Below are positions 22,939-31,627 of a DNA stretch of 38,771 nucleotides, in pieces. Both the position numbers and the translations under genes were made by a program. The DNA is from Thermoanaerobaculia bacterium (GTDB lineage Bacteria; Acidobacteriota; Thermoanaerobaculia; Multivoradales; JAHEKO01), in the NCBI GenBank assembly GCA_945787575.1, contig CALZKB010000074.1:1-38771 (forward strand), written 5' to 3'. Below the pieces are notes generated by a model, which saw only the letters and a list, made by a program, of their open reading frames with translations, had not been told where the DNA came from and made no database searches. Within the stretch, counting starts at the first letter, position 1. Every line of letters begins with the position of its first letter.

Positions 22939-24594
22939 ATGCGCCAGCTCACAGCTTCGATCGGTCTCATCCTGGTCTGCGTCGCTCCGCTGGCCGCTCT
23001 GCGCGAGGAGTCGGAGGACGGTTTCTCACGGCCACGGCGGTCGTCCGGCATGCGGGTAGTGCGCGCGCGACCTGGCAGCTTGCCGTTCGATGGCGATTGG
23101 CCGGCTCTCGCTGACGTGCCGGTCGAGCGCTATCACTACCGCTGGGACCCCAGGTTCCTCGACGACGCTCGCCGGGAGTCCTACGTCAGCTCGTCGATCG
23201 AAGAGGGAAGGCTCCCCGTCGCCGCATCGACCGCGGGTGGCATCGCGTCGCGGGCGCCGTTGCGCGGTCGGACCTTCGACGGGCTCAATCGTGCCACCTC
23301 CGGATACCTCGGCTTCAGCGCCTTTCCTCCCGACGCCAACCTGTCGGTCAGCAAGACCAAGGTCATCCAGGCGACCAACGTTGCCCTGCGGATGACCTCC
23401 CGCGCCGGCGTCGAGATCGACCGAGTACCGCTCAACAACTTCTTCGGCTTCGATTCGAACAGCCTGCTGTTCGATCCCAAGGTCTTCTTCGACCGCATGT
23501 CCAAGCGCTTCTACCTCGTTGCGCTGGAGCAGAACGACTCTCCACGCAGGTCCGGAATCTGGATCGCGGTGTCACGCAACGACAGTCCGGCGCGCCTCGA
23601 AGCTCCCAGCGATTTCTGCACCTACCGAATCTCCGGCAACCAAGGCGGTAGCTGGGCCGACTATCCGACGATCGGCATCAACGAAGAGTGGTTCGCGGTC
23701 GCGGTCAACAACTTCCGGTTCTCCGACGGCAGCTTCAAGAAGGCGCACGTCTACGTGATGCCGGTCGATCAGATCACCAGCAACGCCCAGGGGTGTCCGC
23801 CGCTCGGCATTCGGAGATTCTCACCGTCACGCGACACCCAAGGCGAGCGCATCTTCGGCTTTCACCCGGTGCAGCACTACAGCGCCAACGTGGGGAACGG
23901 TTCGGCGCTCTATATGGTCAGCACCGCTTTCTTCTTGCCGTCGTCTCGCTACACCCTCTGGCAGATCGCGAGCGGGTCGGGAGGCGCTCCGCAGCTCTCT
24001 CAACAGAACATCACCGGCGACTTTGACTACACCTTCGCCCCCGTCGCGCCACAGAGGAATGGGCTGGAGCTCGATTCCGGCGACCCGCGGATTACCCAGG
24101 CCGCCTTTCGAGGAGGGAAGATCTGGTACGTGCACGGGACGGCTTGCGGTATCGGCGAGCTCCCCAACGAGGGATGCCTTCGCGCGGTCGAAGTGACCCC
24201 GCGATCCGACGCCCCAGCGAGCATCACCTTCAGCGAGACCTTCGGTCTACCGAATACGTTCCTCTTCTGGCCCGGTATCGCCATCAACAAGGTGGGCGAC
24301 GTGCTCGTCGTCTCTCAGCGGGCCAAGGCGGGGCAGTTCCTGCGAACCGTCTACAACGGAAAGCAGGCGGGGGCTCCTGGCTTCGATGCGCCGCGCAACC
24401 TCGGAAACGGCAACTGCCCGCTCGAGAACCTCTCGGCTGACGGATCGGTGAACCGGACGGGAGACTATGTCGGGCTCCAGACCGATCCGCTCGACGACTT
24501 GGGATTCTGGTTCACCGGCGAATTGCCGGGAGCGGTGGGATTCGGTTTCGGTTGCGACTGGAAGACCAAGATCGCGCGGACTCAGTACCCGTAG
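22939..24594 (+). CDS. Secreted protein of unknown function, tandem paralogue A
   Basis: A 551-residue protein with ATG at 22939, GGAGG 9 bases upstream, and a signal peptide (ASIGLILVCVAPLAAL). I do not recognise the family. The mature protein begins with EDGFSRPRRSSGM, then has a conserved string of blocks: YHYRWDPRFLDDARRESYVS, FPPDANLSVSKTKV, DRVPLNNFFGF, SNSLLFDPKVFFDRMSKRFY, RSGIWIAVS, FCTYRI, GSWADYPTIGINEEWFAVAV, HGTACGIGELPNEGC and RTGDYVGLQTDP. Repeated strand-like units with Trp/Tyr and Asp-Pro turns suggest a beta-propeller; several Cys are conserved with the paralogue and may form disulfides. The next gene is a close relative in the same direction, 31 bases away. Confidence 0.8.
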   Translation: MRQLTASIGLILVCVAPLAALREESEDGFSRPRRSSGMRVVRARPGSLPFDGDWPALADVPVERYHYRWDPRFLDDARRESYVSSSIEEGRLPVAASTAGGIASRAPLRGRTFDGLNRATSGYLGFSAFPPDANLSVSKTKVIQATNVALRMTSRAGVEIDRVPLNNFFGFDSNSLLFDPKVFFDRMSKRFYLVALEQNDSPRRSGIWIAVSRNDSPARLEAPSDFCTYRISGNQGGSWADYPTIGINEEWFAVAVNNFRFSDGSFKKAHVYVMPVDQITSNAQGCPPLGIRRFSPSRDTQGERIFGFHPVQHYSANVGNGSALYMVSTAFFLPSSRYTLWQIASGSGGAPQLSQQNITGDFDYTFAPVAPQRNGLELDSGDPRITQAAFRGGKIWYVHGTACGIGELPNEGCLRAVEVTPRSDAPASITFSETFGLPNTFLFWPGIAINKVGDVLVVSQRAKAGQFLRTVYNGKQAGAPGFDAPRNLGNGNCPLENLSADGSVNRTGDYVGLQTDPLDDLGFWFTGELPGAVGFGFGCDWKTKIARTQYP

Positions 24595-24625
24595 GAGGGC
24601 GGACGCACTCCAAGGAGGCTCCTCG

Positions 24626-26287
24626 ATGTCCAAGACCGTCATTCTCTGTGGACTCGTTCTCGCGGTCTCGGGTTTACCGGTCGCCGCCGCGGCCAGCGAA
24701 CAGGACGGTTTCGACCGGCCGCGCCGAGCCAGCGGCTCGATGTTCGTTCGTCCTCGCGCTGGAAGCCTCCCTTGGGACGGCGAGGAGTGGGCGCGCTCGG
24801 CGGTTCCGGTCACTCACAACCACTATGCGTGGGACCCGGAATACCTGACCGCGGCCCGTCGCGAGGCCTACGTCAGCACCGAGGTCGGGGAAGGGCGGAT
24901 CGTGGGCAACGGCTCGTCGTCGACCGGCGGCTCCGGTCGGTCGCGGGCGCCGAGTCGTGGCGTCACTTTCGACGGGCTCAACGCTGCCACCGCGGCGTTT
25001 CAGGGGCGGTTCGTCTTTCCGCCGGACGCGATCATCGGTGCGAGCCCGACCAGGGTCCTGCAGGGCTCGAACGTCGCCCTGCGGTTGACCGACCGAGCCG
25101 GAAGCGAGATCGACAGGGTTCCGCTCAACACCTTCTTCGGCTTTGCCGCCAATGAGCTGCTCTACGATCCCAAGGTCTACTTCGATCGCCTCTCGGAACG
25201 TTTTTTCGTGGTCGCCCTCGAGCAGCAGGAGGAGACCAGGCGCTCGGGCATCTGGTTGGCCGTATCCAAGGGGTCGAACCCGTCCGCCCTGCAGGCGCCC
25301 AGCGAATTCTGCACCTACCGCATCCCCGCCAACCGGGCCGGGAGTTGGGCGGACTATCCGCTGGTCGGCATCAACGAGAAGTGGTTCGCGGTTTCCGTGA
25401 ACAACTTCCGATTCGGCGACGGCGGTTTCCGGCGTGCTCATGTCTACGTCGTGTCGGTAGCGCGGATCACCGAGAACGCCACCGAGTGCCCAGGGCTCGC
25501 GATCAAGAGGTTCGACCCACATCGGGGCGCCAACGGCGAGCCGGCGTTCTCCGTTCATCCGGCGCAGCAATACACCCCGGCCGCCAATTTCCCGGGCACC
25601 CCGCTGTTCATGGTGAGCGCCGCGTTCAACCTGCCGTCGAGAGAGTACACGCTGTGGAGGATTACGACCGAGGCCGGTCAGCCGAGGCTCTCCAAGCAGC
25701 TGCTGACGGGCGACTTTGCCTATGGCTTCGCGCCTTTCGCACGCCAGCGCGGAAGCTCCCAGGAGCTCGACAGCGGCGACCCGCGCATTACTCAAGTGGC
25801 CTTCCGAAACGGCAAGGTCTGGGCGGTGCACGGGACCGGGTGCGCCATCGGACCGCTGCCCAACGAGGCGTGCATTCGGGCCGTCGAGATCACGCCGGCC
25901 GCGACCGGCCCTTCGCGGATCTCCTACAGCGAGACCTTCGGCCGCCCGAGTCAGTTCTTCTTCTGGCCGGGGGTCGCGATCAACGAGCTGGGAGACGTCG
26001 CGATGGCCTTTCAGAGGGCCAAGCCGGACGGCTTCTTGGGCGTCGTGTTCAACGGCAAGCGAGCGAATGCGCCTCATTTCGACACGATGCGCAATTTGAG
26101 AATCGGCAACTGCTCACTGATTCACGACCCGACGGAGCCGGTGACCCGGACCGGGGACTACGTCGGCGTCCAGACCGATCCAGCCGACAATCTCGGCTTC
26201 TGGATCACCGGCGAGTATCCCGGCACCGTCCGGACTTCATCGTCCGGCTGTGACTGGAGAACGTACGTCGGCCGCGCCCGGTACTAG
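24626..26287 (+). CDS. Secreted protein of unknown function, tandem paralogue B
   Basis: The ATG at 24626 follows AAGGAGG; the open frame to 24467 only shadows the end of paralogue A. The 553-residue protein has a signal peptide (VILCGLVLAVSGLPVAAAAS) and aligns with paralogue A over its full length with nearly no gaps; well over half of the compared positions look identical by eye. Shared blocks include DGFDRPRRASGSM, RVPLNTFFGF, LLYDPKVYFDRLSERFFVVA, FCTYRIPANRAGSWADYP, HGTGCAIGPLPNEAC and TRTGDYVGVQTDPADNLGFW. Conserved Cys are kept. The pair is a local duplication. Function is unknown; export and propeller-like repeats suggest a surface or extracellular role. Confidence 0.8.
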   Translation: MSKTVILCGLVLAVSGLPVAAAASEQDGFDRPRRASGSMFVRPRAGSLPWDGEEWARSAVPVTHNHYAWDPEYLTAARREAYVSTEVGEGRIVGNGSSSTGGSGRSRAPSRGVTFDGLNAATAAFQGRFVFPPDAIIGASPTRVLQGSNVALRLTDRAGSEIDRVPLNTFFGFAANELLYDPKVYFDRLSERFFVVALEQQEETRRSGIWLAVSKGSNPSALQAPSEFCTYRIPANRAGSWADYPLVGINEKWFAVSVNNFRFGDGGFRRAHVYVVSVARITENATECPGLAIKRFDPHRGANGEPAFSVHPAQQYTPAANFPGTPLFMVSAAFNLPSREYTLWRITTEAGQPRLSKQLLTGDFAYGFAPFARQRGSSQELDSGDPRITQVAFRNGKVWAVHGTGCAIGPLPNEACIRAVEITPAATGPSRISYSETFGRPSQFFFWPGVAINELGDVAMAFQRAKPDGFLGVVFNGKRANAPHFDTMRNLRIGNCSLIHDPTEPVTRTGDYVGVQTDPADNLGFWITGEYPGTVRTSSSGCDWRTYVGRARY

Positions 26288-26340
26288 TGAGCCCTGGCCT
26301 TCGCCCGAATCCGTCGGACGCGGGTCGCGATCGATGATCG

Positions 26341-27699
26341 CTACTGAATGTAACCGAGCGCCTCGAGCTGGCGCCGGAGCTCGGGACTCGGGTCAACCTC
26401 GGTAGCGCTCGGCGCCTCGCGAGTCGCCAGAATCTCCTCGAAGGTCTCGAGCAGACGGCCGACCTCGAGGGGGTGGTTGCCCGAGGCGTCCCACAGCTCG
26501 TCTGGATCCTCGGCGAGGTCAAAAAGCCGCTGCCGACGGGAGAAGGGCCTCAGAAGCTTGAAGCGCTCGTCACGGATCGAAGACACTCGGGCTTGGTCGA
26601 CTCGGTCGAGGCGACTGACGGCGAGCAGAGGAGGGACCTCACGCCCGCTCCACAGGGCGGTGAGATCGATGCCGGAAAACTCGGGCGGCACTCTCGAGCC
26701 GATCGCTTTCAGGATAGTGGGAGCGATATCGATTCCGCGCACCAGGCGATCGACGCGCCGGCCCGCGAACTGGCCGCCCGGGAACTTGATGATCAGGGGC
26801 ACCTCGAGGAGCTCTTCGTAAAGCGTATGAGAGTGCCAGCCGACGAAACCGTGCTCGCCGAACTCCTCTCCGTGGTCTGACGTGAGGACGATGAGACTCG
26901 AGTCCCACAGGTCGCGTGCCTTCAACTCGGCAAAGAAACCGGCGAGGACGCGGTCGACTTCGAGGATCTCGGCGTCGTAGGTCGCGATGACGTGGGCGAG
27001 ATCGGAAGCGGGGAGCGCCTGGTCGGTCCGATTGATCGCCTTGATGGTCTCGACGCTGATGGAGTCGGGAAAGGGGCCGTCGTAGGACTCTTCGAAGACC
27101 GCGAGCGCGTCGGGACTCGGGTCGTAAGGATGGTGCACCTGGTAGGTGTGGAGGAAGAGCAGGAAGGGGTCGCCGTCGAGCGAGTCGAGCCACTCGAGGC
27201 CGCGGCGAGCCGTCGGCCCGAGAGCGTCGGAGGGCAGCACCTCGTAAGGGTCGAATCCTTGAGTCAATCCGAAGATCGGATCGAGCTGGCCGCCGCCGGT
27301 GAACGCCGCAGCCGAGTAGCCCGCCTGTCTCACGACCTCGGGAAGGGTCGTGATGTTCTCCGGCAGCGCCCGGCGATTCTCCCAGGACGCTCCGTGATGG
27401 TGGGGCAGGAGCGAGGTCAGGATCGAGGCGTGGGAGGGGAGCGTCGACGAGGCGTGGGCGATCGCTTTCTCGAAGACGGCCGACTCCTCACAGAGAGCGT
27501 CGATCGTCGGACTGGTCGGTTTGTCGTAGCCGTAGCAGCCCAAGTGATCGGCCCGCAAGGTGTCGATCGAGATGAGGATGACGTTGATTCCAGGGCGAGC
27601 CGACGTCGATACGCCACAACCCGTCGAGAGAGTGAGCAGCGCGAGAACGGCGGCGAGGCATCGCGCTGGGGCGGGTTCCGGTGGCGAGGAAAGCAACAC
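26341..27699 (-). CDS. Sulfatase-like lipoprotein of the alkaline phosphatase superfamily
   Basis: A GTG at 27699 gives 452 residues with a signal sequence ending in LLTLSTGCG, a plausible though not ideal lipobox, so the protein is probably lipid-anchored. Metal-binding blocks are ISIDTLRADHLGCYGY at the start and LTSDHGEEFGEHG in the middle. The nucleophile block is STLPSHASILTS: the Cys or Ser that becomes formylglycine in true sulfatases (C-x-P-S-R) is Thr here and Arg is His, as in phospho-transferring relatives. It may therefore be a phosphatase, phosphodiesterase or phosphoethanolamine/phosphoglycerol-type transferase. It is divergent from a Ser/Thr kinase, 75 bases apart. Annotation as a sulfatase would be fold-level only. 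Confidence 0.85.
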   Translation of the reverse strand: MLLSSPPEPAPARCLAAVLALLTLSTGCGVSTSARPGINVILISIDTLRADHLGCYGYDKPTSPTIDALCEESAVFEKAIAHASSTLPSHASILTSLLPHHHGASWENRRALPENITTLPEVVRQAGYSAAAFTGGGQLDPIFGLTQGFDPYEVLPSDALGPTARRGLEWLDSLDGDPFLLFLHTYQVHHPYDPSPDALAVFEESYDGPFPDSISVETIKAINRTDQALPASDLAHVIATYDAEILEVDRVLAGFFAELKARDLWDSSLIVLTSDHGEEFGEHGFVGWHSHTLYEELLEVPLIIKFPGGQFAGRRVDRLVRGIDIAPTILKAIGSRVPPEFSGIDLTALWSGREVPPLLAVSRLDRVDQARVSSIRDERFKLLRPFSRRQRLFDLAEDPDELWDASGNHPLEVGRLLETFEEILATREAPSATEVDPSPELRRQLEALGYIQ

Positions 27700-27732
27700 G
27701 TCGGGGACGGGAAGATCGGCTTTGCGGTGGAA

Positions 27733-27761
27733 GTGACCGACGGGGTTGCGATTGCTACGAT
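27733..27761 (+). promoter_or_regulatory. Possible sigma-70 promoter of the Ser/Thr kinase
   Basis: GTGACC (27733-27738), a 17-bp spacer and TACGAT (27756-27761), each box matching four of six consensus bases. Start would be near 27768, only about 7 bases before the ATG at 27775, which has no Shine-Dalgarno sequence. The leader would be very short. Confidence 0.35.
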
Positions 27762-27774
27762 TGCGGGTCTGCCC

Positions 27775-29607
27775 ATGGAGACTTCGCTCAAGATTCCCGA
27801 GGTCGGTCGCTACCGGATCTTGCGTCCGCTGGGCCGGGGCGCGATGGGGACGGTCTACCTTGCCGACGATCCCGTGATCGGCCGTCGCATCGCCCTCAAA
27901 GTGCTGAAGTTGGACATGCCTGGCGCCGAAGGCTCGGCCGATCGTCTTCGCTCGCGCTTTCAGACCGAGGTCAAGAGCGCCGGCATCCTCTCGCATCCTC
28001 ACATCGTCACGGTCTACGACGCGATCGAAGAGACCAACGACGGCGGGCTGTGCATCGCCATGGAGTACGTCGAGGGCACGACCCTCAGCGACATCCTGAG
28101 GAGACCGGAGCCGATCGGAACGGACGTCGCGCTCGATCTCGGGGCACAGATTGCCGATGCCCTCGCCTACGCCCACGGTAAAGGCGTCATTCACCGCGAC
28201 ATCAAGCCAGCCAACGTGATCGTGACGCCGAGCGGGCAGACGAAGATCACCGACTTCGGAATCGCCCACCTCATCGACGTGGCGCTGAGCGACGACCTTC
28301 GCTTCCTCGGAACTCCGAGCTACATGGCGCCCGAGCGCATCGAGGGGCGCGAGATCGACGAGCGGGCCGATCTCTTCTCGCTGGGAGTCGTGCTCTACCA
28401 GCTCGTCACTCGTCACATGCCGTTCCAGGGCTCGAGCGTGGCGGATCTGACGCGCAGTATCGCCCGTGACGAACCGACTCCGCCCGAGCGCTACGTCCCG
28501 GAGCTGCGCCCCGACTTCAGGAGCATTCTGGCGAGGTGCCTCGAGAAGAGCCCGAGGAAGCGCTATCAGGACGCGGCGACCTTGGCCGCAGACCTGCGGG
28601 GTGTCTTGACCACCCTCGCAGCGCAGCACAGCACCCAGCCGGTGCCACCGCAGACGGGGGCCGCGCCGGGCAGGTGGTCCGGTCGATTGGCCTCGGCTGG
28701 TGCCAAGATCAACTCGGGCAGTCTCGGACGGAAGGTGGCGATGGTCGCCGCCGTGGTCGCCCTGGCGGCGGCCGGTCTGTTTTGGTGGCGGGCGAGGCCC
28801 GCGGCGACACGGGAGCCTCCCCCGGCGGCCGCTGCGACCGGCCTGCCCGCTCCGTACGTAGCGGCACTCAACCAGGGGATGCGGCGGTTGGCGTCCGGCG
28901 AAACGGAAGAGGCCATCGATCTTCTCCGTTCCGCCGAGCTGCTCGGGCCGGGCTCCCGGCGCGCGAACCTGTGGCGCGAACTGGCCGAGGATCGGCTCGA
29001 GCGCGATCGCCTCGCCCGGACGGAGATCGAGATCCTCGATCTCGTCGACACCGGGCGCGCCGAGCTCTCCGCCGGCCGCTTCCGGTCGGCCCGTCGGCAG
29101 CTCGCTCAGGCCAAGGCTCTCGACCCCGAGCATCTCGCGGTCGCAGATCTCGGGAGCCGGTTGTGGTTGGCCGAACAACGACGCCAAGAGCACCAAGCGA
29201 ACGCCGCCGAACCGCCGGTCGAAACCCCGCCGCCTCCGATCGAGATCGAGCCCCAGGTCGTCGAGGTGGCGCCGGCGCCGGTGCCGACGACCGGAGCTCT
29301 CGAGCTCGATTTCTTCAGCCAGAGGTCGCGCGGCGTGCTGACGATCTACGAAGACGATCGACAGATCTACCGGCAGGGGTTCCGCTTCACCGAGCGACGT
29401 CGATTCCTACCGCCCAAAGCGGCCACCGGCTCGCTGAGCGCCAACTTCGAGATGCCGGTGGGAGAGATCGAGCTCCGGCTCTACTTGTCGCTGCCCGGAC
29501 ACGAGACCCAGGTCATACCGGTGCGCGGAGAGATCGCCGGCGGCGGACGCACCGTGCTGCGACTGCGAGTCAGTGCCGACGGTGAGTTTACCGCCTACTT
29601 CCGCTGA
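27775..29607 (+). CDS. Membrane-anchored eukaryote-like Ser/Thr protein kinase
   Basis: The ATG at 27775 gives 610 residues; the frame is open far upstream but only as a shadow of the divergent gene. Kinase domain at about 11-280: glycine loop LGRGAMGTVY, catalytic Lys42 in ALKVLK, HRDIKPANV (Asp142) and DFG at 160-162, GTPSYMAPER and a C-terminal Arg-rich lobe, so it looks active. One membrane helix (about 321-338) follows. The outer part has a helical, TPR-like region (about 350-470), a Pro-rich linker with PPPPIEIEP, and a beta-rich C-terminal domain of about 100 residues of no recognised family. It probably senses something outside and phosphorylates cytoplasmic proteins. tatD follows 26 bases later. 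Confidence 0.92.
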   Translation: METSLKIPEVGRYRILRPLGRGAMGTVYLADDPVIGRRIALKVLKLDMPGAEGSADRLRSRFQTEVKSAGILSHPHIVTVYDAIEETNDGGLCIAMEYVEGTTLSDILRRPEPIGTDVALDLGAQIADALAYAHGKGVIHRDIKPANVIVTPSGQTKITDFGIAHLIDVALSDDLRFLGTPSYMAPERIEGREIDERADLFSLGVVLYQLVTRHMPFQGSSVADLTRSIARDEPTPPERYVPELRPDFRSILARCLEKSPRKRYQDAATLAADLRGVLTTLAAQHSTQPVPPQTGAAPGRWSGRLASAGAKINSGSLGRKVAMVAAVVALAAAGLFWWRARPAATREPPPAAAATGLPAPYVAALNQGMRRLASGETEEAIDLLRSAELLGPGSRRANLWRELAEDRLERDRLARTEIEILDLVDTGRAELSAGRFRSARRQLAQAKALDPEHLAVADLGSRLWLAEQRRQEHQANAAEPPVETPPPPIEIEPQVVEVAPAPVPTTGALELDFFSQRSRGVLTIYEDDRQIYRQGFRFTERRRFLPPKAATGSLSANFEMPVGEIELRLYLSLPGHETQVIPVRGEIAGGGRTVLRLRVSADGEFTAYFR

Positions 29608-29633
29608 TCGACCCGCGGTCGAGAGCCTCCGAC

Positions 29634-30410
29634 TTGTTCGATACTCACGCACACCTGTGCGATCCGGCCTTTGCCGAGGACCTGTCCGCGGTGCTCGAAC
29701 GGGCGCGCGCGGCAGGCGTGAAGGGGATCGTGGCCGTCGGCGAGACCCTCGAGGACGCGCGTTTCAACCTCGCTCTCGCGGATCGTGAGGGCGAGCTCGT
29801 CGCGGCGGCTGCCGGCCTCTTTCCGACCATTCTCGATCGGAGCCGCGCGGAGGAGCTCGTCCGGTGGATTCGCGCGCACCGCGAGCGCCTCGTTGCGATC
29901 GGCGAAGTGGGACTCGACCACTGGAAGATCCGGGGCGAGAGCGACCGGAAGATACAGCGCTCGATCTTCGGTCGCTTCGTGGACCTTTCGCTCGAGCTGG
30001 ACCTCCCGCTCAACGTGCACTCCCGCTCGGCCGGCCGCGCGACCATCGAGTTTCTGATCGAGCGCGGTGCGAGAAGGGTTCAGTTGCACGCCTTCGACGG
30101 GCGGGCGGCAAGCGCCCAGCCGGGTGTCGACGCCGGCTACTTCTTCTCGATCCCGCCGTCGGTCGTGCGCTCACCCCAGAAACAGAAGCTCGTTCGCCGC
30201 CTCCCAATCTCCTGCTTGCTGGTGGAAACCGACAGCCCGGTCCTAGCGGCGGTTGCCGGGGAGCGCAACGAACCTTCCCACGTCGCGCGGTCGCTGGCCG
30301 CCATCGCGGAGCTCAAGCAGCTGCCGATCGATGAGCTTGCCCGAGCGGTCGAATCGAACAGTCGCCGGCTCTACACGGCGGCCTCGCCCTCGTCGTCGGC
30401 GCTCTCTTGA
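29634..30410 (+). CDS. tatD: TatD-family metal-dependent hydrolase (deoxyribonuclease)
   Basis: A 258-residue TIM barrel with the TatD metal site: His5 and His7 in FDTHAHL, Glu91 in IGEVGLDHW, His129 in NVHSR, His152 in QLHAF and Asp200 in VETDSPVL. The usual GLDYY is GLDHW here. TatD proteins act as Mg2+-dependent DNA exonucleases linked to DNA repair and turnover. The start is a TTG at 29634 with only GAG upstream; no ATG or GTG lies closer in frame. It follows the Ser/Thr kinase and may be co-transcribed. It ends 63 bases from a convergent gene; I see nothing in that gap. Confidence 0.88.
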   Translation: MFDTHAHLCDPAFAEDLSAVLERARAAGVKGIVAVGETLEDARFNLALADREGELVAAAAGLFPTILDRSRAEELVRWIRAHRERLVAIGEVGLDHWKIRGESDRKIQRSIFGRFVDLSLELDLPLNVHSRSAGRATIEFLIERGARRVQLHAFDGRAASAQPGVDAGYFFSIPPSVVRSPQKQKLVRRLPISCLLVETDSPVLAAVAGERNEPSHVARSLAAIAELKQLPIDELARAVESNSRRLYTAASPSSSALS

Positions 30411-30473
30411 AACCCGTGTGGCCGGCCGTGATCGCGCTCGCAACGCGACCCGCAGGACCTCTGGCAGGGGCCA

Positions 30474-31580
30474 CTAGGGAGCGGATCGCTCGGCGACGAT
30501 CAGCCAGCGATCATCGATCCGGTGCCAGGTCAACGACTTGGTGACGGTGTCCTCGAAGGTGTTGGAGGTGTAGCTCTGGGAGAAGACGGTGCTCGGGCTT
30601 CCGGTACCTTCGTCGAGCACCTGAATGTCCTCGACGACCAGCTTGATGAAGGCGGGTCGAGTGAGGCGCTGACGGCGCTGCGCGACCCAATCGTCGTGGC
30701 TGGAGCCGTCGGCGGGCCTGAAGTCCGGCGCGTAGAAGGCCAGGTACCGATCGGTGTCCTGACTGGCCCAGGCGGCGGCCCAGGCGTCCGCCCTGGCGGT
30801 CAGCGCCCTGGCCACGCTGGGCGCCACCGGCGGCTGAGCAGGGGGCGGCTCGGCGACTGGCTCGTCAATCGGGGTTGCATCTCGGATGTCGGTGCCGTCC
30901 TCGCCCTCGGGGGTCTCGGCCGCCGCCGGCGGTGAGGTCGTCGCGTCGTTCGCCTCGCTCGCCTCGATCGGCTGGGTCGAGGCGGCTGTCTCGGCGAGCT
31001 GCGCCGGTTCCTCGCTCGCTGCTCCGGGGGACTTCGAGCGGAGGAGCCCCCACCCGAGCCAGCCGAGGAGCGCAACCGTCGCGAGGGCGCCGACGACGGC
31101 GAGCAATGGGCGCCTGCGTTCTTCGAGGTGGAGGGGAGGGATCTCCTGAGTCGCGAGGCCGTCCGGCTCGTCACGCTCCGGGTAGCCGCGGGCGAACTGC
31201 TCGGGCACCGTCCAATTCTCGAACGAGCGTGTCTCGTCCTCTTGGTAGGTCTCGACGAGCCAGCGAATGCCTCTCCGGGCTCTCTCTTCGAGCTCGATGA
31301 AGCGAATACCCATGCCGGTCTGCTGGTGAGGCGTCGAGTGCTTCTGGACCCAGACGATGCGGCCGCGCCCCCTGAGCACGCGCCAGTTCTCGGCCGGGCG
31401 TAGCTCGAAGTGCATGAGGGTACCGGGCGGCATCGGAGTCTCGCCACAGACGAACATGCCGGCCATGCCGATGTTGTCGGTGATCTCCTCGAACACCTCC
31501 TCTACGCCCGGATACTTGACCACCACCCGCGCTCGAATCGGTAACCGGGCCGATCCGCGCCGCGCCACGTACTCCCCCAT
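30474..31580 (-). CDS. PilZ domain membrane protein with C-terminal NTF2-like domain
   Basis: A 368-residue protein. Residues 1-110 form a PilZ domain: the RxxxR motif is in ARLPIRARV, but the second motif, normally [DN]xSxxG, is DNIGMAG with Gly in place of Ser, so cyclic-di-GMP binding is uncertain. A single membrane helix lies near 165-180 (LLAVVGALATVALLGWLGWG). An acidic, Ala/Pro/Glu-rich linker follows, then about 100 residues (WAAAWASQDTDRYLAFYAPD, later LTWHRIDDRWLIVAE) that resemble NTF2/SnoaL-like domains at the end of envelope proteins. It may carry a cytoplasmic signal to the periplasm. Cluster: VWFA-like protein, zincin, then this gene. Confidence 0.82.
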   Translation of the reverse strand: MGEYVARRGSARLPIRARVVVKYPGVEEVFEEITDNIGMAGMFVCGETPMPPGTLMHFELRPAENWRVLRGRGRIVWVQKHSTPHQQTGMGIRFIELEERARRGIRWLVETYQEDETRSFENWTVPEQFARGYPERDEPDGLATQEIPPLHLEERRRPLLAVVGALATVALLGWLGWGLLRSKSPGAASEEPAQLAETAASTQPIEASEANDATTSPPAAAETPEGEDGTDIRDATPIDEPVAEPPPAQPPVAPSVARALTARADAWAAAWASQDTDRYLAFYAPDFRPADGSSHDDWVAQRRQRLTRPAFIKLVVEDIQVLDEGTGSPSTVFSQSYTSNTFEDTVTKSLTWHRIDDRWLIVAERSAP

Positions 31581-31588
31581 CGGCCGGG

Positions 31589-31594
31589 ATTATA
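31589..31594 (-). promoter_or_regulatory. -10 box directly before the PilZ gene
   Basis: The minus strand carries a perfect TATAAT, followed after eight bases (CCCGGCCG) by the ATG at 31580. No clear -35 box is seen at the right distance. If used, the transcript would start within a base or two of the AUG and lack a ribosome-binding site. Confidence 0.4.
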
Positions 31595-31627
31595 ACGCCC
31601 ACGACGGTCAGCCAGTTGGGCCGGAAT

